DNA of 64,000 nucleotides, taken from NCBI GenBank assembly GCA_964020155.1, contig OZ026551.1, forward strand, positions 3,154,018-3,218,017, written 5' to 3'. The stretch comes from Chondrilla cf. caribensis. Taxonomy: Eukaryota > Porifera > Demospongiae > Chondrillida > Chondrillidae. Under the pieces are notes generated by a model. It was not told the origin of the DNA and did not search any database. It was given only the letters and a program-made list of their open reading frames with translations. Position numbers and translations under genes: made by a program. This document shows, piece after piece, positions 25,001-34,503 of the stretch. The number at the start of each line of letters is the position of its first letter. Position 1 is the stretch's first letter.

Positions 25001-28000
25001 TGCCACTGGCAACTCCAAGCGCTACCTCCCTATTGCCACCATCCCCCCTACTCCTAAAGTTCCGACGATCCGTGAAAAAATGAAGGAACAAAAAATTTAC
25101 AAGACAGCTCCACACCACTGTAAGGCCTACTGTGATGACTTAACAATGATCTCCTCCAGCAAGGAAGAACATCAAGAAGCTCTAACCAAGATTGATAACC
25201 GTTGCCAATCCCTCAATCTCCATCTAAAACCTTCTAAATGCATCTCATTTGCCTTCGACGGGAAGCGCAATAATCCAAAAACAACCTTTGCCCTGTCATC
25301 TAGCCAAACCAACAACATCCAACACCATCAAACAAAATTCCTGGGGAAAACCATCTCCCACTGCCCTAGGGCTACCGGCCGGCTGGCCTCCAGACGGCTT
25401 GGTGAACTCCTTCTACCCCAGCTCAGGGCTCTAGACGAGTGCATGGTCAGAGGGGAGTACAAGGTTTGGATGCTCAACTATGTTACGCTTCCATTATTAC
25501 ATTTCTTCCTCATGGTGAACGACATCTCAGAATGTAACATCATCAATATTCAAAAAAAAATGACCAAGATGCTCAAGAAATGGCTCCATCTTCCACCTTG
25601 TACCACACTCTCTGCACTGTTCCACCCTGGAAGCCTAAACCTCAGGTTCCTTCCACAGTGCCTATAGAGGAAGCCAAACTAGCTCTGACCTCAGCTGTCC
25701 ATCGATCTATAGACCCCCAAGTCCTTGACTGCTTGCCAGTTTTCAACTCGCTTCAATTTATGAGATCATCCCACATTGACCCAGCAACCTGGAGGGACTT
25801 TCAGGGAGTATTGGATAACTACCGCAAGGACAACGTAGCTCCAAAACCAAAACGCATCCTCTCAGCCTGTAAGAATGTTATCAGCGGAAGATATGCTCAA
25901 GACTGGGAGTCCCACCTTAGCACGCTAACAGTCCAAAATCGCCTAGCTGATGTTCTGTCATTGGGCAAAGAGGACCACCTATGGTTGCGTCTACTAACTG
26001 GCATGCCTGCTGGGCAACTGTCATTTGTACTCCGTACTAGCACAGAGGGTTTACCATCTCCCAGCACCCTGGCTAGATGGGGGTTCACTCTGTCGAAGAA
26101 GTGCCCTCTATGTGAATCTAGTACATGTACTGCTCACCATGTACTTAATAGTTGCCCTTCCTCCCTAGCAGATGGCCGGTACACCTGGCGCCACGATCAG
26201 GTACTGATGAAGCTACTTCCTTTTATCAAGAGACACAACCCAACTGCTGCTGTCTTCACCGACATCCCTAACCACATGCCTGTGAGTCACCACCAGCAAC
26301 TATTCCTGTTGAGCTCAGCACTACAACAGCCAGACCCGACATAGTTCTCCACAAGGGAAAATCAGTCATTTTGCTTGAGCTGACCATCCCGTGGAACTCA
26401 GTTGCCAGCATAACAAGTGCAAAAGCCAGAAAACAGAATAAGACATCCTACCAGCTACTAATATCAGACTTAACCAACAGTGGGTACTCAGTCCGCTACA
26501 CAACCATTGAGATTGGCTGTTTGGGCCATTACACCAGTGATGCTTACACATCTCTCAAGACTATCGCCCCCTCCAGCTCTCGTGCCTCTAGGAGAGACAC
26601 CTTGCTCGCTGCCTCAAAAGCTGCTATTTCATGCAGCTACCACATCTTTTCTTGTCGGGGTTCCAAACCCTGGCTACTTACGTAATTTAAATGACCAACA
26701 CTACCTTGCCGGGTCATCCACCTTACATACTCTGAGAACTCTTATGTATGTTTGGTTTAAAACCCCGTGTCCGAGGTTATTTTTTATATCACACTGTTAA
26801 TTGCCACTTATAGCTACCACATGATTATTTAATTTACTATGTATTCAACATGGCAATAATAATGTGGTTCTCCCCCATATAATGTACCAGTACCGATAAT
26901 ATCCTGTTAATCCGCCAAACTCATTAATCCACCATATTCTTTGAAAACACATTGTAGCAGATTAACAAGTATTCACTGTATTTCAATTTGGACTATACTG
27001 TACGTATATATCGTTTATCCACTCAGTAATATTCAAAGGTTGAAAGTTGTTATAATGTATTCAATACATTTGTGGCATAATTCTCAAACCTACATCCAAT
27101 AATAGGCATTTTATCACTATTATCACAATAATCATATGATCGAAACATTATACTTAGCTTGATGCATGAAATTAGATGAACTAGACTAATAAACTAACAA
27201 AGGTATGTACGTATATATGTGTTAACCATTATACAAATTGGTCCAGTCTATAGCCTTTGAGCTAAAAACGTTAACATGTGCATTTTTTCTAAAAGTAAAT
27301 GAAGGAGGAAGCATTTTTACAATAACGCTAAACTCTTTATCATTATCACTATTATAATAGAAGTGGATGATGATATTATTGCGTATTATTGCAATTTTCA
27401 CACATGCAGGCCTAATATTCACTTTGTTGTCTTATGTACATTATGTATGTTTGTATCGTGTCCTGTTACAGGTCGTCCAGGTTCTCTTGGGTATGAAACC
27501 AACGATGCAGAGACGTATGCTTCTTGGCAGGTTGATTATCTAAAGTATGATAATTGCTATGGTGAAGGTGTGTGAATGTTACTTTTAGTGAGTTGAATAG
27601 ATTATGCATTATGTGTATGAAGGATTAATCCAACCCTGCAAGTCTGGGAAAATAGATCCCTTAGTTGTAGTGATGAGTGTGGTCTTTACTTACATGTTCA
27701 CCACTGTTCCTATACCACTACTCCTGTACCCCAGCTGCTGTACCAGTCCTTCCAGCTATACCAGTGTTCCTATACCAGTGTTCCTATACCAGTGTTCCGG
27801 CCTATACCAAGAAATCAAGGACACCTGATTACATTTTAACTCTGGTCTTAACATTTTGGTTATCATGATATGGACACACCTTTCTTGATGCTTTCCTGTT
27901 TGCACAACTCAAGATTTGGAATTTATATTTATTTCATGTTTTTACTTCAACCTTTAAGGTATTGATGTCAAAATTCGCTATCACAAAATGCAGGATGCTT

Positions 28001-29796
28001 TGAATAAAACTGGCCGGCCAATCTTGTATTCCTTGTGTGACGGGGGTGCGGAGGACCCTGCTACATGGGCACCTGCTGTTGGTAACAGCTGGAGGACAAC
28101 AGGGGACATTCAGGACAACTGGAAGAGCATGATTAGTAAGGACATGTACCTACCTGTGTGCAGTATGTGTAAATGTATCTATTGTGGATCTGCGTGTTTA
28201 AGTGAGGGGTCTTCTTTGAGTCGTTTGTTATGTTGTACTTTGTAGGTAGGATTCTTGCAAACGACAAGTGGTGGAATTATTCTGCTCCGGGTGGATGGAA
28301 TGACCCGGACATGCTGGAGATCGGGAACGGAGGAATGTCAAAAACAGAGTACATGACACACTTCAGTCTCTGGTGTTTGGCTAAGGCTCCTCTGTTGATT
28401 GGCTGCGATATGTCATCAATGTCCAATGATACACTGGAAATATTGAGTAACTCCGAAGTGATTGCAGTTAATCAAGATTCTTTAGGTATGTTTCACACAT
28501 CATAACACTTGTTAATTCACAATACATTACTATGATCCGGAGTTTCATTAGAAGATGTATGTTTGGAGGATTATACAGCTGCTGCCTGTGTACAATTTCA
28601 GTGTGTGTGCGTGCATGCGTGCGTGTATGTGCTTGTGTTTGTGTGTGTATGTGGTGTGCTTGTGTGTGTTGTTGTGTGCATGTGTGTGTTTGTGTGTTGG
28701 CTATGTGTGTATAATATACATGTGTGTAGCGCTGGGCGGTATACCGAATATATAGTAATACCGCGGTATTATTTGTGCACGGTTTTGATACCGGCTAACT
28801 TTTTTCTATACCAAGATATCATGATATCACGGTATTCTCTAAGGTTTCACCGGTATTTTAAGTAATATATTCCTGGGATATCAAATTTCGTTCTTAAATG
28901 ATGTGTTCTGAATCCTTCGAAACTATCACTGCGACAGCCATGATTACGAGCACGAAAAGTGTGCATGGGTGGAGTAATACATTGTTAGACGGAATGAGAG
29001 AATGTTGTTAAAATGGCGACATCGTCGGCTGCAAGTTTAAATGTTGATCAGCGAACGGGCGTTACGGGTGATCCGAGCAATGAACTTAATCTCATCGATA
29101 AGAAGAATACTAAATCTGATATTTGGAAGTACTTTGCGCTCGGAGTTAACTAGGACGACAAAGTAGTGGATTATTTATTTATTTATTTATGTTTATTTAT
29201 TTCATTATTATTAAATCAAGGATTCAGTTATTTCAATACCCAACTATAACCTTAAGACTCGGTATACCGTAATACCGCCGTATGATGTTGGCAATATACT
29301 AAAACAGATAATTTTTGATACTGCCTAGCACTACATGTGTGTATGTGTGTGTGCATCTTTAATAAGTCAATTTTGGCAAAACCTTCAAGATGGGGGGAGG
29401 CATTCCCTTCCCCCTCCTTCCACAGATAGAATTTCCCCTTACCGAGCAAAAACCTGTGTGTGTTGTATCTAGCTCATCAGTTGTCCCTACTTGTTTGAGT
29501 ACTTCTTTTGCCTCTCGAAAGGTGTTCAAGGTCACATGGTGTGGAACAGCAGTGACTCCAAGGAACAAGTGTGGGCTGGTCCCCTTTCTGGAGGCTCGGT
29601 TGCCGTCATTTTGCTGAACCTAGATGATAGCAACACTTCAACCATCACCACGGACTTCAAGACTGTTGGTCTCCAATCCCAGCAGGCCTCGGCACGTGAC
29701 CTGTGGCTCCACAAGGATGCCGGAGTGATGTCAGGGAAAGTGTCCGGCTCTGTACCACCTCATGGAGTGGTCATGTACAAACTTACTCCTAAATGA
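22095..29796 (+). CDS. GH27 alpha-galactosidase, copy 2: full frame, altered active-site loop, two transposon insertions in introns
   Basis: Exons 22095-22253, 22696-22891, 27472-27567, 27959-28135, 28246-28485 and 29522-29796 have exactly the lengths and phases of copy 1 and give 380 residues. The nucleophile (YLKYDNC) and acid/base (WRTTGDI) aspartates remain. The LCEWG loop is LCDGG here (Glu178 to Asp, Trp179 to Gly) and Val181 is Ala. In the family this Glu contacts galactose and the Trp shapes the pocket, so activity or specificity may be reduced. Intron 2 is about 4.6 kb because of an R2-like retrotransposon; intron 5 holds a hAT-type MITE. Splicing across the long intron is assumed. 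A gene drifting toward pseudogene status is the main alternative. Confidence 0.88.
23422..26876 (+). mobile_element. R2-like non-LTR retrotransposon, 5'-truncated and dead, in intron 2 of copy 2
   Basis: Limits come from comparison with intron 2 of copy 1: flanks match up to TTCAAATTGATTGG (23421) and resume at ATATAATGTACCAG (26877). Instead of a target duplication, 66 bp present in copy 1 (18968-19033, including the left end of a MITE) are missing. The element encodes a reverse transcriptase and a C-terminal zinc-knuckle plus restriction-like endonuclease, the arrangement typical of R2/NeSL-type elements. No N-terminal DNA-binding fingers are seen, so the 5' part is lost. The 3' tail (about 26690-26876) is non-coding. 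Confidence 0.88.
23467..26682 (+). pseudogene. Broken reverse transcriptase/endonuclease reading frame of the R2-like element
   Basis: Reading order: pre-RT region ([18 protein letters not shown], then TAG at 23869 followed by [11 protein letters not shown]); RT fingers and palm ([22 protein letters not shown], motif [13 protein letters not shown] about 24530, motif [15 protein letters not shown] about 24700); a shift of frame near 24845; a Tudor-like segment ([16 protein letters not shown] about 24860, TAG at 24957); motif [10 protein letters not shown] (about 25135); another frame shift near 25660; a knuckle CPLC-x8-HVLNSC (about 26100); another shift near 26310; and the endonuclease [10 protein letters not shown]...LLELTIPWN with [13 protein letters not shown] (26325-26470). 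At least two stops and three frame shifts make it inactive. Motif C has Cys in place of the usual Ala of YADD. Confidence 0.88.
26877..26978. mobile_element. Right half of the intron-2 MITE, cut by the retrotransposon
   Basis: Matches copy 1 positions 19032-19135 and ends in GATTAACAAGTATTCACTG-TA. Its left end is missing where the R2-like element is joined. Confidence 0.7.
28600..28725. repeat. Degenerate TG tract in intron 5 of copy 2
   Basis: TG-rich sequence at the site shared with copies 0, 1 and 3. The hAT-type MITE inserted at its 3' end. Confidence 0.85.
28727..29333 (+). mobile_element. 607-bp hAT-derived MITE retaining a BED-finger coding remnant
   Basis: Terminal inverted repeats TAGCGCTGGGCGGTAT and, inverted, TAGTGCTAGGCAGTAT. 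An exact 8-bp target duplication CATGTGTG flanks it (28719-28726 and 29334-29341), as expected for hAT elements. Copy 1 provides the empty site. Inside, an ATG frame at 29013-29153 gives a 46-residue peptide containing [17 protein letters not shown], the start of a BED zinc finger as in ZBED-type hAT transposases, then TAG. The element is therefore an internal-deletion derivative of an autonomous hAT. Confidence 0.85.
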
Positions 29797-29997
29797 GTGG
29801 CCATGGATGGCTCAAAGGAACCTTAAGGTCCTTTGCAGGTAGTACTGCTAACCATAGACCTACGTACATATAACTGAAGCTGGCTGATTATACATGCATA
29901 CATGAATCTTGTGCTGTACTTGTTGCCACAATAATCATTATAGGTGTGATAATGTTATAATAACTTCTAAATTAAAGTTATAATTGTATGCATGTCA

Positions 29998-30089
29998 TGT
30001 GATTGGAACGCGCCAGATATCTCACGAGAGAGGGAGTGGTCTGAAAACGACATTAGTGGGAACGTGACTACGTACGTACGGTATAGGTC
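29998..30089 (+). promoter_or_regulatory. Conserved promoter block of galactosidase copy 3
   Basis: TGATTGGAACGCGCCAGATA followed by TCTCACGAGAGAGGGAGTGG, almost identical to copy 2, then ACGTACGTACGG and the ATG at 30090. Confidence 0.55.
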
Positions 30090-32327
30090 ATGGATAGTTT
30101 CCTTGTTTTCTTGGCCTTCTCAGTGCTAAGCGGCACTCAATCGTTGAATAATGGGTTAGCTAGGACCCCGCAAATGGGTTGGAATTCCTGGAACCACTTC
30201 CACTGTGGAGTGAATGACAGCGTGATCCGTGGTGCTGCTGATGCTATGGTGAGTAACCACTTCTTGTGGTTTGCTTGGATAAGGGCAATCGTGAGTTGGT
30301 TGTATGAGGACAAGTGAGTTGGCTGGTATACTAAGGTGAAGTAGACGTGGAGTGATTCCGATCGCGGTAATATTCCTTTAATTTGAGAATAAACCCTTTC
30401 CTGCTTCGAAATACGAAGCTATTTACTACTACTTTTGCGATTACAGTGTTCACCTGGTAATGATGCCCTTTGGCTGCAACTTACCTGACAGTGAAGTCAC
30501 CCACTTGTTTCCCATGTGCTGGTTGTTCACAAGTGGTGGGAATTACCTAGTTTTATCTTTTACATGTACATTCATTCGTATGAACTGCGTATTATACTTG
30601 TATGACACATAATGGAATGTATACAGGATTACCTGTTAATATGTATTGCTTTGCTCTGCTTGACATATGTACAGGTATCTAGTGGTCTGAATAAAGTTGG
30701 CTATCAGTATATCAATATCGATGATTGCTGGCAGAAGAGCCGCAGTTCCAACGGTACCATCCAATCCGATCCTACCACCTTCCCTAACATGACTGACCTC
30801 ATCCAGTACATCCACAGTAAGGGGTTGAAGTTTGGCCTCTACAGTTCTGCTGGGTCGGAAACTTGTCAAGGTGCGTGTGTTCATGGCTGATATACAAACT
30901 GGTCCAGTCTATAGCCTTTGAGTTGAAAACGTTAACATAATATGCATTTTTTCTAAAAGTAAATGAGGGAGGAAGCGTTTTCACAATAACGCTTAACTCT
31001 TTATCATTATAACCATCTTATAATAGAAGTAGATGCAATAATTTACATCAGCCTAATATTCACTTTGTTGTCTTACGTACATTATGGTGAATTATCAAAT
31101 GGTAAATTGTAAATATACATTAATAGCAACTAAACAGGAGGTGACAACAATGCAGATCTAAGTTTCATAGCATCATATATGTACTTTGCTGAATGCCAAA
31201 TCAATCATTATGTATGTCTGTATCATGTCCTGTTACAGGTCGTCCAGGTTCTCTTGGGTATGAAACCAACGATGCAGAGACATATGCTTCTTGGCAGGTT
31301 GATTATCTCAAGTATGATAATTGCCATAATGAAGGTGTGTGAGTGTTGCTCTTAGTGAGTTGAATAGATTATGCATACATGTATGAAGGTTTACGAAATA
31401 CGTAGATCACTTGTTTGTGGTGATGTGTGTAGTCTTTACTTACATATTCAGTTGGGTTCAAACCAGTGTTCCTATACCACTACTCCTGTACCCCAGCTGC
31501 TGTACCAGTGCTTCCAGTTATACAGGTGTTCCTATACCAGTGTTCCTATACAAAGAAATCAAGGACACCTGATTACATGGATTGTAACTCTGGTATTAGC
31601 ATTTTGGTTATCGTGATATGGACATGCTTTTCTTGATGCTTTCCTGTTTACACAACTCAAGATTTGGAATTGATTGAATGTTTTTACTTCAACCTTTAAG
31701 GTATTGATGTCAAAATTCGCTATCCCAAAATGCGGGATGCTTTGAATAAAACTGGCCGGCCGATCTTGTATTCCTTGTGTGAGTGGGGTGTGGAGGACCC
31801 TGCCACATGGGCACCTGCTGTTGGTAACAGCTGGAGGACAACAGGGGACATTAAGGACAACTGGAAGAGCATGATTAGTAAGGACCTACTTGTGTGCAGT
31901 ATGTGTAAATGTATCTATTGTGGATCTTTGTGTTTAAGTGAGGGGTCTTCTTTGAGTCGTTTGTTATGTTGTACTTTGTAGGTAGGATTCTTGCAAACGA
32001 CAAGTGGTGGAATTATTCTGCTCCGGGTGGATGGAATGACCCGGACATGCTGGAGATCGGGAACGGAGGAATGTCAAAAACAGAGTACATGACACACTTC
32101 AGTCTCTGGTGTTTGGCTAAGGCTCCTCTGTTGATTGGCTGCGATATGTCATCAATGTCCAATGATACACTGGAAATATTGAGTAACTCTGAAGTGATTG
32201 CAGTTAATCAAGATTCTTTGGGTATGTTTCACACAAAATCATGACAATTGTTAATTCACAATACATTCACTATTATGATCCAGAGTTTCATTTGGAGATG
32301 TATACAGCTGCTGCCTGTGTACAATTT

Positions 32328-32406
<79 letters not shown>

Positions 32407-32429
32407 CGTGTGTGCGCGCATGTGTGTGC

Positions 32430-32475
<46 letters not shown>

Positions 32476-32496
32476 ATGTGTGTACATGTGTGTGTA

Positions 32497-32561
<65 letters not shown>

Positions 32562-32689
32562 ATGTGTGTGTGTGTGTGCGTGTGTGTGTACATGTGTGTG
32601 TGTGTACATGTGCGTGTGTGTGTGCGTGTGTGCATGTGCATACATGCGTGTGTGTTTGCGTGTGTGCATGTGTGCATATACGTACATGT

Positions 32690-32749
<60 letters not shown>

Positions 32750-33194
32750 ATGTTTAATTAATCTATTTTTTGAATATTTCAAGGGTAGGGGGCATTCCTT
32801 TCCCCCTCCTTCCACAGATAGAATTTCCCATTACAGTACCAAACAATAACCAATAACGTGTCTAATTCAGCTCATCAGTTGTCCCTACTTGTTTGAGTAC
32901 TTCTTTTGCCTCTCGAAAGGTGTTCAAGGTCACATGGTGTGGAACAGCAGTGACTCCAAGGAACAAGTGTGGGCTGGTCCCCTTTCTGGAGGCTCGGTTG
33001 CCGTCATTTTGCTGAACCTAGATGATAGCAACACTTCAACCATCACCACAGACTTCAAGACTGTTGGTCTCCAATCTCAGCAGGCCTCGGCACGTGACCT
33101 GTGGCTCCACAAGGATGCCGGAGTGATGTCAGGGAAAGTGTCCGGCTCTGTACCCCCTCATGGAGTGGTCATGTACAAACTTACTCCAAAATGA
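30090..33194 (+). CDS. GH27 alpha-galactosidase, copy 3, intact and compact
   Basis: Exons 30090-30248, 30675-30870, 31239-31334, 31701-31877, 31982-32221 and 32920-33194, identical in length and phase to copies 1 and 2 (380 residues). The signal peptide starts [15 protein letters not shown]. Nucleophile YLKYDNC, LCEWG loop and acid/base WRTTGDI are all intact. The usual TCAG before exon 3 reads TCQG here. Intron 2 is only 368 bp: it lacks most of the intron of copies 1 and 2, including the MITE site, so this copy escaped the retrotransposon. Exon 6 carries SNTST like copy 2, whereas copies 0 and 1 have TNTST. Probably an active secreted or lysosomal enzyme. Confidence 0.93.
32331..32749. repeat. 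About 420 bp TG microsatellite in intron 5 of copy 3
   Basis: Long (TG)n with TGTACATG and TGCG interruptions, at the same intron site as in the other copies and by far the longest. Open frames across it on both strands are artefacts of the repeat. Confidence 0.96.
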
Positions 33195-34503
33195 GTGGCC
33201 ATGGATGGCTCCAAGGAACCTTAGGATCCTTTGCAGGTAGTACTGTTAACCATAGACCTACATACATCACAATTGAAGCTGGCTGATTTATACGTGAACT
33301 ATGCGCTGTACTTGTCATAATAATTATCACAATACTTTAATTGTAATATTGGTGTATGTAGAATCTGACTGCATGAACAAAATTAACTTGGAATGGATTA
33401 TAGTTAGCAATAATATACTGTACACTTCGATCAAATAGCACCAACCACACAACAAAAATCACGATGTTCGTATGTATTTAGAATAATATTTCAAACTGCA
33501 CCATGTATGGTTTACAAATCCCATCATTGGTGCTTTATCAGAGGTCCTTGAGTAGTGAATAATAATTATTACATTAATTATACATCATGATAATAAGCAT
33601 GATACAACGTAAACTAATAAATGTATGCTATAGATTACGTAAAATGAAATAAACTACATACTAATAGTGATAAAGAAAAAGAGGAAATTAAAGCTTACAC
33701 TCATTGGATGCGAAAACAATGGAATCGGGGTATTTGGCAACCGATCCGTCCTTGAGTAGTCCTTGAGTACGTAGTCCTATCTACGGCTTATCAGTACGCA
33801 CGCGTGATGAACATGTGACGTGTGTAGTGGGCCTCTTCCTCGTCCAGTAGTGTTGCTGTACACCGCTCTCCTGGAGTGTTTGGTTGTCTATATCGCTGAA
33901 TTGCTTGTAATTCGTGTGGACGTCTCTGATTGGGACCAATTTCCCCTCCACAATGTGAGGTGTTTATAGTTACACTCAGTTTGCCGTTATTTCCATCTTT
34001 CAAGTTTACGTACTCCTATCCTTCGAATTCACAATATTACACATAACATTTCATGTTTTCTGCTACATGGTCGGACAGATATAATTTGTATCATTGTTCG
34101 CTTGTAACAAGCATCGCGTCTCGTGCGCATTTCTTACGTTATTCGCCTTAAGAATTGGCTGCACACACGTACAAACTCATCCTCCTCCTTGTTCTTAATC
34201 TCCACCGATTTTTAGAGTATTGATGTCGCTTTATTGCTCATCATAGCCCACCTGGTCTTGATTTTAGATTACTCTGTATCAAATAAGTCTGCATATTGCT
34301 CCCAATAGATATTGCATGTACATCTATTCCCTCTGTAAGTACACAGATGTCACTGTAGTTAGCTATGATGATACGTACGTGTAGACTGCAATCAGTATAT
34401 TTTCCTTTTTATTACTTATGTAGACTTTGTACAATGTCACTGAGTGATTATTGGTACAATGCCCACACAACCACAACAGCGCATGTGAACAAGCACATCG
34501 CAA
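33195..34503. other. Intergenic between galactosidase copy 3 and AP5B1
   Basis: No gene recognised. An open frame on the minus strand (34003-33791, 70 residues, Arg/Glu-rich) has normal-looking composition but no family resemblance, start context or splice partner. The AP5B1 promoter should lie in the right part (about 34100-34500). Confidence 0.45.

Noticed and set aside
32248..32849. Long Cys/Val and Thr/His open frames on both strands
   Set aside because: They are translations of the TG microsatellite; the same happens at 15188-15696, 16491-16977, 43909-44136 and 47979-48254.
33791..34003. 70-residue minus-strand frame between galactosidase copy 3 and AP5B1
   Set aside because: Composition is plausible for protein but there is no homology signal or splice partner, so it is not called a gene.
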